Assembly: GCA_035541895.1 (NCBI GenBank)
Contig: DATKMK010000057.1
Span: forward strand, 1 to 64,000
Direction: 5' to 3'
Length of the DNA: 64,000 bases
Source of the DNA: DATKMK01 sp035541895
GTDB lineage: Bacteria > Desulfobacterota > Binatia > HRBIN30 > JACQVA1
Within the stretch, counting starts at the first letter, position 1. Each line of letters begins with the position of its first letter. Below are positions 16,235 through 24,137 of the stretch, in pieces. The notes under the pieces are model-generated. The model did no database searches, had not been told where the DNA came from, and worked only from the letters and a program-made list of their open reading frames with translations. A program made the position numbers and the translations under genes.

Positions 16235-16269
16235 GGCCTCTGGCTGATGGCCGATGGCATAGGGCTCCG
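16235..16269. repeat. Heptad-repeat array upstream of the VOC gene
   Basis: Five 7-base units GGCCTCT, GGCTGAT, GGCCGAT, GGCATAG and GGCTCCG are followed, after about 16 bases, by complementary-type units (ATCCGCC, ATCGGCG, ATCGGCA). Together they make an imperfect inverted arrangement within the divergent region between 16184 and 16354. Confidence 0.55.
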
Positions 16270-16316
16270 GACGCTACGCGATCCGCCATCGGCGATCGGC
16301 AGGGTCGCGCAAAGCG

Positions 16317-16345
16317 TTGACAGGTGAGCGTGGAACGTGTCTGAA
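16317..16345 (+). promoter_or_regulatory. Candidate promoter of the histidine phosphatase gene
   Basis: A perfect -35 hexamer TTGACA (16317-16322) is followed after 17 bases by TCTGAA, a poor -10 match. The box lies about 30 bases upstream of ATG 16354. The -35 match is convincing but the -10 is not. Confidence 0.35.
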
Positions 16346-16353
16346 CCGGGCCG

Positions 16354-16968
16354 ATGGCGATTTACCTCATTCGTCACGGCGAAACGGCATCGAATGCCGC
16401 ACGGATCGTGCAAACGCCCGAGACGCCGCTGAGCGAGCGTGGCCTCGCGCAAGCCGAACGGCTCGCGCAACGGCTGGTCGATGCCGACATCTCCAACATT
16501 CTTTCGAGCGATCTGCCGCGCGCGTCGATGACGGCCGAGCGACTGCACGCCGCAATCGACGCGAGGCTGCGACTCGAACCGTTGCTGCAAGAGCGCAACT
16601 ACGGCGACATCCGAGGCCGCGCCTATGCGGAGATCGGCGTGGATATCCTCGGGGCCGATTACGAGCCGCCGGGTGGCGAGCGGTGGGCCGACTTCCACGC
16701 GCGCGTCGATCGCGCGTGGATCGAGATCACCCGCGCGGCCGCGCGTGCCGCCGGCAATCTCGCCGTGGTTACGCACGGGCTTGTCTGCGGCTCACTGGCG
16801 GCGCGTCACCTGCGCTTACCAGATGGCGCCCCGCTGCCGCAGCGTTGGGGCAACACGTCGCTGACGATCATCGACGCGCAGCCACCGTGGTTCGTGCGTT
16901 TGCTCAACAGCACGACGCATCTTGATGACGCCACGGTCGACGACGCGCGCAGTCGGTCGGGGCTGTAG
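16354..16968 (+). CDS. Histidine phosphatase (phosphoglycerate mutase-like)
   Basis: 204 residues. The catalytic RHG motif is at the very N-terminus (IYLIRHGETASN, His about residue 8), with ILSSDLPRASMTAERL carrying the second Arg. The proton-donor Glu lies in ERNYGDIRG, and AVVTHGLVCGSLAA contains the second catalytic His. It belongs to the cofactor-dependent PGM-like / CobC / broad-specificity phosphatase branch. It is too short for a glycolytic dPGM (about 250), so a general or cobalamin-pathway phosphatase is more likely. No cobalamin genes are adjacent, so the substrate is unassigned. Confidence 0.9.
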   Translation: MAIYLIRHGETASNAARIVQTPETPLSERGLAQAERLAQRLVDADISNILSSDLPRASMTAERLHAAIDARLRLEPLLQERNYGDIRGRAYAEIGVDILGADYEPPGGERWADFHARVDRAWIEITRAAARAAGNLAVVTHGLVCGSLAARHLRLPDGAPLPQRWGNTSLTIIDAQPPWFVRLLNSTTHLDDATVDDARSRSGL

Positions 16969-16983
16969 GCTTGCCACTTCACG

Positions 16984-17022
16984 GCGGGTCGTCAGCGACC
17001 GCCGCTTGCGGGGCTTCGCCCC
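16984..17022 (+). terminator. Two GC-rich hairpins after the histidine phosphatase gene
   Basis: Near-complementary arms GGCGGGTCG and CGACCGCC flank TCAG at 16984-17004. GGGG-CTTCG-CCCC follows at 17010-17022, with the stable CTTCG loop. They lie 15 bases after the stop at 16968, but no T-run follows. They occupy the first part of the ~200-base gap before the thiolase-like gene, and the rest of the gap shows nothing clear. Confidence 0.4.
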
Positions 17023-17171
17023 TGCGCCCCTGCGAGAGGAGAACCGCGCCGTCGGTTTGCTCTCGTTCCGACGCGCAGGGCGAGAGAACGTGGAGCAAAC
17101 CGGGGCCGGCGCGGGCACCACGTCTTCGCTACTCTCGACGCGCCGCCGCACACCTGGCTATAAGACTTCGC

Positions 17172-18353
17172 ATGAGCGATTCCATCGACCGCGATCTCTT
17201 TCGCCGCATCCAGGACAAGGTCGCCATCGTCGGCATCGGCCATCTGCCGTTCGCCAAGGATATCGGCCGGCCGATCGGCGACACCGCGGTCGAAGCCATT
17301 CAACTGGCGTTGAACGATGCGGGGCTCGAGGCGGAAGACGTCGACGGCATGTGCATGCTCGAAATGGAAGCGACGCACGAGGTCTCGATCGCCCGTCGGC
17401 TGGGATCGAACGGGCTGCGGTGGTGGTCGAAAATCTCCTACGGCGGCGGCGCGTCGAGCGCGACCGTGATGCATGCGGCCGCCGCGATCGCCGCCGGGCT
17501 CGCCACCACCGTCGTCTGTCATCGCGCGCGTAATCGCGGCGCGAAGTCGTCGCGGCCGTGGGCCAACGAGCGCGAGCTGGTGAAGGACGACAAGGCGCTG
17601 CACACGCCGTGGGGGTTGATTCGCCCGGTCGACGTCATCGGCATGTGGGCGCATCGCCACATGCACGAGTTCGGCACCACGCGCGAGCATTTGGGAAACG
17701 TCGCGATCGCAGCGCGCAAACACGCGCACAACAACCCGTATGCAATGATGCGCGGACGTGCGCTCGATATGGAGACGTACCTCAACGCCCGCGTCATCGG
17801 CTATCCGCTCCATCTCTACGACTGCTGCCTCGAAACCGACGGCGCACTGGCATGCGTCGTGACCTCGACCGAGCGCGCGCGCAATCTCAAACGGAAACCC
17901 GTCCTCGTGCACTCGGTCGCGCAAGCATCGGGCCCTAATCCCGTGCACCTCGCCAACTACAACAACACGCCGACGATGGAGACCACGGCGAAATACTGCG
18001 GCGACGTGCTGTGGCAGCGCTCCGAGCTGAAACCGGAGGATATGGACTGCGCGCAGATTTACGACGCCTTCACGCCGCAGGTCATTCTGGGATTGGAAGA
18101 GTACGGCTTCTGCAAACGGGGTGAAGGCGGGCCGTTCACCGAAGGCGGGCGCATCGAGATCGGCGGCGAGCTGCCCGTGCTCACATCCGGCGGCGGACTC
18201 TCGGAAGCGTACGTGCATGGCTTCAATCTGGTGATTGAAGGCGTTCGCCAGATTCGCGGCACCTCGTACAATCAAGTCCCCAATTGCAAGGCGACGCTGG
18301 TGACCGGCGCCTCGGGCGTTGCGACCAGTGCCGTGGTGCTGCGAGGAGAATGA
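17172..18353 (+). CDS. Thiolase-superfamily protein lacking the catalytic cysteine (Ltp2/SCPx-like)
   Basis: 393 residues from ATG 17172. The thiolase fold is evident from KVAIVGIGHLPFAKD, AIQLALNDAGLEAEDVDGM, AQIYDAFTPQVILGLEEYGFC and a C-terminal glycine-rich VTGASGVATSAVVL. Where thiolases have the nucleophile Cys (CSSG), this protein reads YGGGASSATVMHAAAAI, with no Cys. Such cysteine-less members include the Ltp2 retro-aldolase of steroid side-chain breakdown, which works with a DUF35 partner. The gene directly downstream (3 bases away) is DUF35. A retro-aldolase role on a CoA thioester is therefore the best guess, ahead of a true thiolase. Confidence 0.85.
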   Translation: MSDSIDRDLFRRIQDKVAIVGIGHLPFAKDIGRPIGDTAVEAIQLALNDAGLEAEDVDGMCMLEMEATHEVSIARRLGSNGLRWWSKISYGGGASSATVMHAAAAIAAGLATTVVCHRARNRGAKSSRPWANERELVKDDKALHTPWGLIRPVDVIGMWAHRHMHEFGTTREHLGNVAIAARKHAHNNPYAMMRGRALDMETYLNARVIGYPLHLYDCCLETDGALACVVTSTERARNLKRKPVLVHSVAQASGPNPVHLANYNNTPTMETTAKYCGDVLWQRSELKPEDMDCAQIYDAFTPQVILGLEEYGFCKRGEGGPFTEGGRIEIGGELPVLTSGGGLSEAYVHGFNLVIEGVRQIRGTSYNQVPNCKATLVTGASGVATSAVVLRGE

Positions 18354-18356
18354 CTC

Positions 18357-18800
18357 ATGTCGGCCCCAAAGTTCATTGCCGATCCGCAGCCGCTGCATCC
18401 GGCTTATCCGCTGCCCGATCTCGACGACCCGATCATCCGCCCGTTTTGGGACGGAGCGCGCGAGGGAAAGCTGATCCTGCAACGCGATCGCGTAACCGGC
18501 GCCGTGCATTGGCCGCTCAAACCGGCATATTGGAAGGGCGGCGATCGCCTCGAATACTTCGAAGCCGCCGGTGCCGGTGAGGTGTACACCTATGTCGTCG
18601 GCTACGAACCGTTTCTGCCGGCCTTCAAACATCTGCTGCCGCACATCATGGTGGTCGTCCAACTCGACGAAGGGCCACGCATCGTCGGCTACATGGTGGG
18701 ATGCACACCCGAGGAGATGGCCTTCGGGATGCGCGTCCGCGTGGTCTTCAAGCGGCTCAACGATCGGGTGACGTTGCCCGTGTGGGAACCGGATCGATGA
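18357..18800 (+). CDS. DUF35 OB-fold partner of the thiolase-like protein
   Basis: 147 residues. The N-terminal helix PIIRPFWDGAREGKLILQRD aligns with DUF35 proteins, but the following zinc-ribbon cysteines (CxxC...CxxC) are absent: the sequence reads RDRVTGAVHWPLKPAYW. The C-terminal OB-fold half is intact (AGEVYTYVVGYEPF, PHIMVVVQLDEGPRIVGYMVG). DUF35 proteins support thiolases, aldolases and hydratases acting on acyl-CoA. It starts 3 bases after the thiolase-like gene, implying one complex. Confidence 0.85.
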   Translation: MSAPKFIADPQPLHPAYPLPDLDDPIIRPFWDGAREGKLILQRDRVTGAVHWPLKPAYWKGGDRLEYFEAAGAGEVYTYVVGYEPFLPAFKHLLPHIMVVVQLDEGPRIVGYMVGCTPEEMAFGMRVRVVFKRLNDRVTLPVWEPDR

Positions 18801-18866
18801 GCTTGAGGGATGCGGGGGCGCCTCTGTCTGAAGCATTTCACTACACGGTGAGAAGACGGTCTCACT

Positions 18867-19688
18867 ATGCAGCCTGAACTTCATCCCTGGAATCGTTCCT
18901 TCGCCTGGCAGTCGCGACGCGCGGATTTGCGACGGATCACCGCGGCGCAGGCGCGTGCGTATGATGACGACGGCTTCTTCGTTTTGGAGGACGCCTTCGA
19001 TCCTGCCACCGTGCAGCGCGTACTCGATGCGATCGATCCGCTCGATCAACAAACGCTCGACTTCCTGCGCACGCAGGACCGCGAGCGGTTTCTGATCTCC
19101 GACGCCAAGACGATTACGTTCACGCCGCATCTCGTCCTGCGCTCGCAAGTGTTGCGGGAGTTTTGTGCCGGTCCGCTGTTTCAAGACCTCGTGCACGACC
19201 TCATCGGTGACGATGTACGCCTGTACTGGGACCAATCCGTCTACAAGCGGCCGGAACAACCCAAGCCGTTCCCGTGGCACCAAGACAACGGCTACACGTA
19301 CATCGAACCGCAGCAGTATCTCACCTGCTGGGTGGCGCTCACGGACGCCAGCGAGCGGCACGGTTGTCCGTGGGTCGCGCCGGGCCGACATCGCTTGGGT
19401 ACGCTGAAGCACTGGTGGACCGACCTCGGCTTTCAATGTCTCGATGATCCCCCCAACGCCGTGCCCGTACCGGCGCGCGCCGGCAGCATCGTCGTGTTCT
19501 CCTCGCTGACGCCGCACTGCACCGGCCCGAATCTCACCGACGAGGTGCGCAAGACGTACATCGTCCAATTCGCCCCCGACGGTGCGCGCGCCACCCGCGG
19601 TCATCCCGACGACGCGCCGGAGTTCGAACCGCAGAACGATCCCGAGCGGCAATTTCCGATTCTGCGCGGCGGGCAACCGCCTTGCTGA
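18867..19688 (+). CDS. Phytanoyl-CoA dioxygenase (PhyH) family Fe(II)/2-oxoglutarate enzyme
   Basis: 273 residues. The iron-binding triad is visible: HQD in PFPWHQDNGYTYIEPQQ and a distal His in SSLTPHCTGPNLT, followed by the Arg/Lys region RKTYIVQF that binds 2-oxoglutarate. DDDGFFVLEDAF near residues 33-44 is the typical PhyH opening. These enzymes hydroxylate acyl-CoA or natural-product substrates. With the thiolase-like/DUF35 pair upstream and a SnoaL-like protein downstream, a role in breakdown or tailoring of a lipid-like compound is plausible. There is a 66-base gap to the DUF35 gene. Confidence 0.88.
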   Translation: MQPELHPWNRSFAWQSRRADLRRITAAQARAYDDDGFFVLEDAFDPATVQRVLDAIDPLDQQTLDFLRTQDRERFLISDAKTITFTPHLVLRSQVLREFCAGPLFQDLVHDLIGDDVRLYWDQSVYKRPEQPKPFPWHQDNGYTYIEPQQYLTCWVALTDASERHGCPWVAPGRHRLGTLKHWWTDLGFQCLDDPPNAVPVPARAGSIVVFSSLTPHCTGPNLTDEVRKTYIVQFAPDGARATRGHPDDAPEFEPQNDPERQFPILRGGQPPC

Positions 19689-19711
19689 TCCGACAACCGC
19701 CACACTATACT
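19682..19711 (+). promoter_or_regulatory. Candidate promoter overlapping the end of the PhyH gene
   Basis: TTGCTG (19682-19687) and TATACT (19706-19711) are separated by 18 bases. The -10 box differs from consensus by one base, while the -35 matches at three positions. It lies about 10 bases upstream of the Uma2 gene start at 19721, which would give a very short leader. Confidence 0.35.
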
Positions 19712-19720
19712 ATTCACGCC

Positions 19721-20314
19721 ATGAAGGCCGCGCAGACCGCTTTCCGCTCCGAGGAGACATTCACTCAGCGCGAGTTCCGCCGCCGGCTCGACGAGCGCCC
19801 GTCGTCGGACAGCAACCACTACGAGCTGCTCGACGGGAGGATCGTGATGACGCCTCCAGTCGGTTGGACCCATAGTAGCGTCGCTTCAATGCTCGTCCAT
19901 GCGCTCATTCACCACGTCCGAGCGCACAGACTAGGCGTCGTATTCGAGTCGAGCGCGGGCTACGAGCTCCCGTCGCGCGACACACTCGAACCGGACGTCT
20001 CGTTCGTCTCGACCGCACGATTCGCGACCCGGCCGCCGCGAACGCCGAATCAGTTCCTGCGCGTCGCCCCCAACTTCGTGGTTGAAATCCTGTCTCCTTC
20101 GACCGCCGGTCGCGATCAGACTGAGAAGAAAGACATCTACGCCCGCAACGGCGTCGACGAGCACTGGATCGTCGATCCGACACGCAAGGTCGTGACGGTC
20201 TTCAACTTGACTCGCCACCGCTACGGTCCAGGCCGAACCTTCAAGACCGGCCCGCTTCGTTCGCGCATGCTGCCGCAGCTCGATCCGAACGCCGACGAAG
20301 TGTTCTCGCTCTAG
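19721..20314 (+). CDS. Uma2-family (DUF820) endonuclease-like protein
   Basis: 197 residues from ATG 19721. The fold is the PD-(D/E)XK nuclease-like Uma2 domain: HYELLDGRIVMTPPVGWTH, LEPDVSFVS, and PNFVVEILSPST with the acidic/Glu motif, then KKDIYARNGVDEHWIVDP. Uma2 proteins are strikingly abundant in cyanobacteria and environmental lineages but their function is unknown. An upstream reading from 19682 would overlap the PhyH gene and is not preferred. Orientation matches its neighbours, but it probably has its own promoter and is not part of the catabolic set. Confidence 0.85.
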   Translation: MKAAQTAFRSEETFTQREFRRRLDERPSSDSNHYELLDGRIVMTPPVGWTHSSVASMLVHALIHHVRAHRLGVVFESSAGYELPSRDTLEPDVSFVSTARFATRPPRTPNQFLRVAPNFVVEILSPSTAGRDQTEKKDIYARNGVDEHWIVDPTRKVVTVFNLTRHRYGPGRTFKTGPLRSRMLPQLDPNADEVFSL

Positions 20315-20334
20315 CACGCATCTGCCGCGCTGCC

Positions 20335-20811
20335 ATGGACGACACGGCGAAGCGTCTCGACGAGCTGACGCGTCGCGTGCAAGCGCTCGAAGACGAACTG
20401 GCGATCCATCGACTGATCGTCCGCTACGGCCTCGCGGTCGACATCGGCGACGCGGCGCACAGCGCCGCGGTGTTTGCCGAGGACAGCGTCTACGATGTCG
20501 ACATCGGCGTCATGCGCGGGCGCGGCGCGGTGCGCGACATGATCAACGGGCCACGGCATCAAGAGATGGTCGGACATTGCGCGCATCAGATCGGGCCGGC
20601 GGTGGTCGAAGTCGACGGCGACCGTGCGGTCGCGACCGGCTACTCGCGCGTCTATCTCGACACCCGCGCCGGCACACACATCTATCGCGTAAGCTTCAAC
20701 CGCTGGGAGCTGGAGAAGCGCGACGGCGCGTGGTTGATCGCGCGCCGCACGACCCGACTGCTCGGGCACGCCGAGGCGAAGGCGATTTTCGCGCGAGCGT
20801 TTGCGGAATGA
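20335..20811 (+). CDS. SnoaL-like (NTF2-fold) protein
   Basis: 158 residues. The start LTRRVQALEDELAIHRLIVRYGLAVDIGD is the characteristic first helices of SnoaL-4 / nuclear-transport-factor-2-like enzymes. FAEDSVYDVDIG and the late RWELEKRDGAWLIARRT strand complete the cone-shaped fold. Members are polyketide cyclases, limonene-epoxide hydrolase-like or steroid-delta-isomerase-like enzymes. It ends 6 bases before the end of the opposing MMPL exporter gene. Confidence 0.85.
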   Translation: MDDTAKRLDELTRRVQALEDELAIHRLIVRYGLAVDIGDAAHSAAVFAEDSVYDVDIGVMRGRGAVRDMINGPRHQEMVGHCAHQIGPAVVEVDGDRAVATGYSRVYLDTRAGTHIYRVSFNRWELEKRDGAWLIARRTTRLLGHAEAKAIFARAFAE

Positions 20812-20813
20812 CG

Positions 20814-20848
20814 CCCTCACCCCCGCCCTCGCGCAGGGGGAAAGGGAG
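20814..20848. repeat. C/T-rich hairpin element forming the end of the MMPL gene
   Basis: The element starts CCCTCACCCCCGCCC and ends with AGGGGGAAAGGGAG. The TCA inside CCCTCAC is the complement of the TGA stop of the MMPL gene. Its last ~8 residues (PFPPARGRG) are encoded by the repeat. It resembles the elements at 8807 and 47346. Confidence 0.55.
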
Positions 20849-23114
20849 TCGCAGCCGTGTCCGGCTTCTCACGGAACAGGATCCACAACGCCGCCGGCAA
20901 GGCGGTGAAATCCGCGATCATCGACAGCGCAAACGCGACCGCGGCGAGCGCGCCGAATTGATGGATCGGCGGCAACTCGGCGGTCGCGAAGGCGAGGAAT
21001 CCGCCGGCGTTGATCATCGTCGCGAAGAAGATGGCTCGTCCGGCAACCAGCAACGTATGCTGAAGCGATTCTTCGACCGTCCCGTCCTTCCGCTTTTCGA
21101 GGAAGTGATAGAAAAAGTGGATCTGGTCGTTCTCGGACGTGCCCAAGACCGTTGACGCGATCAGGATCGTCGCGATGTTCAGCATCATGCCGGTGAGGCG
21201 CATGATCAGGAACATCACGAGGATGGCGAAGATCGATGGAATCATCGCCATCAAGCGCGCCGCGCCGTTGCGGAACACGACGAGAAACGCCGCGAAGATA
21301 ATCGCGACCGTCAAGGCGAAGCTTTCGACCAGAGTGGGCACCAATCCCTGCGCCATCTTCGCGTGTAACGGGGTGAGTCCCACCGGTCGCATTTCAAAGT
21401 CTTTGAGTGCCGGATGATCCGCGACGGCGCCGTCCCAATGGCGGCGCAGCGCCGCATCGAGCTCCTGGAAGCCCTCGTGCTCGGCGGTTCGCGTGATCAC
21501 GGTGACTTGCGTCTGCGCCAACGAGTGCGGCTGCACGAACCGCTGGAGCGTCGGCTCGGCGACGAGGAGTCCCTCGAGTTGTCCGGCCATCTCCTCGACG
21601 CCGGCGGCATCCGCCGGCCATCGATCGCCTCCGCCGGCGATGTATCGCATCATACGCAAGATCAGCGTCGGTCCGATGGCCGCGCCGACGTTCGGGTCCT
21701 GCTCAAGCCGTTGCTCGAAGTCGTTCAGTCCACTGAGCACCTCGGGTTCCGAGACGCTGCCGACCGGGCCCTTCAGCCACACCTGGGTCAGCGACAGGCC
21801 GGGAATGATGGGAGTGAGTTTCCGGATGTCGCGGTAGAGCGAGGAGGAATGGTTCATGTACTCGACCGGATCGGTCAACACGCGCATCGGCGCGATGACG
21901 CCAGGAGCGCCGAAGACCGCCCCGAGACCGAGCGCGCTGAGCGTCAGCGCCGAGATCACCAGCGGCCAACGCCAGCGGTAACTGAATCGCGGCAACCAGA
22001 TCGCAACCCGGACGAACCACGCACCCGCGGTCTTGCGCTGCTGTTGCGTCGGGGCCCGCAGCACTTTTTGCAACGCGGGGAACAACGTGAAGACAATGAC
22101 CCACACGAATCCCAACCCGACTGCGACCCACAGTCCCATTTCGCGGATCGGGCGAATGTCCGACACCATCAACGCGGCAAAGCCCACCGCGGTGGCAAAG
22201 ATCGAGGCGGTGCACGCGACGAATTTGTTGGTCAGCGCGAACACCAGCTGATCGTCGACGGCGCGGCCGGGCGGGCAGTCGACGAAGCGCGAATGAATGT
22301 ACACCAGCGTCGCGGTGGCCGTGACCAGGACCGTCATCGGCACCATCGGCGAAACGATCGTCAACGTGCCGCCGGTGGCGCCGATGTACCCCAGCGACGT
22401 CGCCAGACAGACGCCGAGCGTGATGAGAAACGCGACCAATGTACGCAGCGAGCGATAGAGTGAGACGTTGAGCACGATTACGAACGCGGTGAAGAGCACG
22501 AAATAGCGCCACGCGCCGCGTTGAGTCTCGTCGAGATACGCGTTGACGTAGGGCTGCCCGAGTTTGTGCAGCGCCCGCAACGGCGCGGGGTTGGCTTCGA
22601 AGGCAGCCAGCGCGCGGTCGATGGCGCCAAGCAGCTCGAGTCGGTCTTCGCTGCTGGTCACCTCGAACACCAGTCCGATGGCCAAATAGTGATCGCCCGC
22701 CAGCCCCTGTTGCCGAAACAGATTCGTCCCGCTGACGAACTGCCGGAACGCATCGATCTGCTCGGGCGTCGCCTCGAAGCCGGCTTTCGCCCGCCGATAG
22801 ACAGAGAGCGCCGAGTTGGCGTGCACGCGCGGCACGACCTGCAACGCGCGCTCGATCTCGTCGACACGCTTGATCACGGCCGGCGCGAGCGGGTCGTCGG
22901 CCTCAGCCATCAGCAGCGCGAACTCGCCGGCGCCAAAGACCTTTTCGAATTCGCGCGTCGCGATGAAGTCGGGATCGCTGGCAACGATCAGGCGGTCGAT
23001 CGAGTTGTCCTGGTGCACCTGGGCCGCGAAGTAAGCCCCCACCGGCAGCACGACGGCGTAGCACGCCAGGATCAGCCAACCACGCGCAACAATGGCGGTG
23101 AAGAGTCGCGTCAC
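20817..23114 (-). CDS. MMPL/RND-family transporter
   Basis: 765 residues. The layout is typical of single-polypeptide MMPL/HpnN-like RND proteins: an N-terminal helix, an extracytoplasmic domain (about 35-200), a block of five or so helices (about 205-345, e.g. FVLFTAFVIVLNVSLYRSL), a second extracytoplasmic domain, and a final helix block (about 600-750). FVWVIVFTLFPALQKVL and STVLGTSENDQIHFFYHFLE are family-like helix segments. Proton-driven export of lipids or hopanoids is the usual role. Next to lipid-acting enzymes, a lipid or sterol-like substrate is plausible but unproved. The extreme C-terminus comes from a repeat element. Confidence 0.88.
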   Translation of the reverse strand: MTRLFTAIVARGWLILACYAVVLPVGAYFAAQVHQDNSIDRLIVASDPDFIATREFEKVFGAGEFALLMAEADDPLAPAVIKRVDEIERALQVVPRVHANSALSVYRRAKAGFEATPEQIDAFRQFVSGTNLFRQQGLAGDHYLAIGLVFEVTSSEDRLELLGAIDRALAAFEANPAPLRALHKLGQPYVNAYLDETQRGAWRYFVLFTAFVIVLNVSLYRSLRTLVAFLITLGVCLATSLGYIGATGGTLTIVSPMVPMTVLVTATATLVYIHSRFVDCPPGRAVDDQLVFALTNKFVACTASIFATAVGFAALMVSDIRPIREMGLWVAVGLGFVWVIVFTLFPALQKVLRAPTQQQRKTAGAWFVRVAIWLPRFSYRWRWPLVISALTLSALGLGAVFGAPGVIAPMRVLTDPVEYMNHSSSLYRDIRKLTPIIPGLSLTQVWLKGPVGSVSEPEVLSGLNDFEQRLEQDPNVGAAIGPTLILRMMRYIAGGGDRWPADAAGVEEMAGQLEGLLVAEPTLQRFVQPHSLAQTQVTVITRTAEHEGFQELDAALRRHWDGAVADHPALKDFEMRPVGLTPLHAKMAQGLVPTLVESFALTVAIIFAAFLVVFRNGAARLMAMIPSIFAILVMFLIMRLTGMMLNIATILIASTVLGTSENDQIHFFYHFLEKRKDGTVEESLQHTLLVAGRAIFFATMINAGGFLAFATAELPPIHQFGALAAVAFALSMIADFTALPAALWILFREKPDTAATPFPPARGRG

Positions 23115-23291
23115 CGTTCACCCCGATCGGTCGGGCACGGGCTCAAGCATCGAACGAGCGTCGCCACAGCGGGTGCAGTTAGCACATCGCGACTCCAGAT
23201 GCGTAGGGTAAGTATGGATTCGTCCGGCCATGGCGTGTAAGAACGTCGGGCCGTGAGTCCATCTCCACGGCTCGGGACGAGGAGGGATTTC

Positions 23292-24134
23292 ATGAGCGAT
23301 CGGAAACCAGCTCCGAGACGAATCGGCCGCCAGCTTCGCGGTATCCTGGCGCTGCTTGGCGCGATCGGCGTCGCATGCGGGACCGGGTGTCAGCACGCCG
23401 CGAAGCTCAGCGGTGCGCCGACCGAGCTGCGCGTCGGTCTGGCCCCGGTTTACCAACCACTCGCGTTCAAGGCCGATGGGCAGCTCGCTGGCGTCGAAGC
23501 CGACTTCGCCCACCAACTGGCGCAGGATCTTCCCGCGCGGGTGACCCTCGTCGAACTGCCGTGGGACGAACTGATTCCGGCGCTGCTCGACCATCGCATC
23601 GACGTGATAATGTCCGGCATGTCCATCACCGAGGAGCGCAGCAAATGGATCAGCTTCACCCAACCGTATTTGCAAGTTGGGCAGATGGCCTTGATTCGCC
23701 GAGCGGATTTCGCGCGGCTACGCCATCCCAAGACCATGGGACTGCCGACCTCGCGGGTCGGCTTTCACAACAACACCACCGGCGACACGTTCGTGCACCA
23801 AAAGCTCCCGCACGCCAAGCTGGTCGGCTTCGATTCGCCGGACGACGGCGTCGCGGCGCTGCGCGCCGGCACCATCGACTACTTTGTTCACGACGCGCCG
23901 ACGATTTGGCGAATCAGCGGCGGCCTCGAACGGCGCGACCCGGATCTGCGCGGACTCTATCGCCCGCTCACCGAGGAATACCTCGCGTGGGGCGTGCGCA
24001 AAGATGAGACTGGGCTGCGCGACCGGCTCAACCAGATCCTGGTGCACTGGCAATCCACCGGCGAGACCGAGAGCGTGCTCGATCGCTGGATCCCCGTGCG
24101 CAAGATCACCGTCGACGTCAAGCCGACGAAGTGA
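23292..24134 (+). CDS. Family-3 extracellular solute-binding lipoprotein
   Basis: 280 residues from ATG 23292, which has GAGGAGGG just upstream. The N-terminus is a signal peptide (IGRQLRGILALLGAIGVACG) with Cys residues suited to lipidation. The SBP_bac_3 fold is clear: LRVGLAPVYQPLAF, GQLAGVEADFAHQLAQDL, DVIMSGMSITEERSKWISFT and KTMGLPTSRVGF. Such proteins bind amino acids or other small polar ligands for ABC uptake, but no permease or ATPase is nearby. It could instead act as a sensor or as a lone transglycosylase-like relative. The next gene begins 3 bases downstream. Confidence 0.88.
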   Translation: MSDRKPAPRRIGRQLRGILALLGAIGVACGTGCQHAAKLSGAPTELRVGLAPVYQPLAFKADGQLAGVEADFAHQLAQDLPARVTLVELPWDELIPALLDHRIDVIMSGMSITEERSKWISFTQPYLQVGQMALIRRADFARLRHPKTMGLPTSRVGFHNNTTGDTFVHQKLPHAKLVGFDSPDDGVAALRAGTIDYFVHDAPTIWRISGGLERRDPDLRGLYRPLTEEYLAWGVRKDETGLRDRLNQILVHWQSTGETESVLDRWIPVRKITVDVKPTK

Positions 24135-24137
24135 CCT

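Noticed and set aside
16992..19703. 903-codon open frame opposite the thiolase-like, DUF35 and PhyH genes
   Set aside because: It is antisense to three genes with clear family motifs, and its sequence is Arg/His/Ala-rich without recognisable domains, as expected of a high-GC shadow frame.
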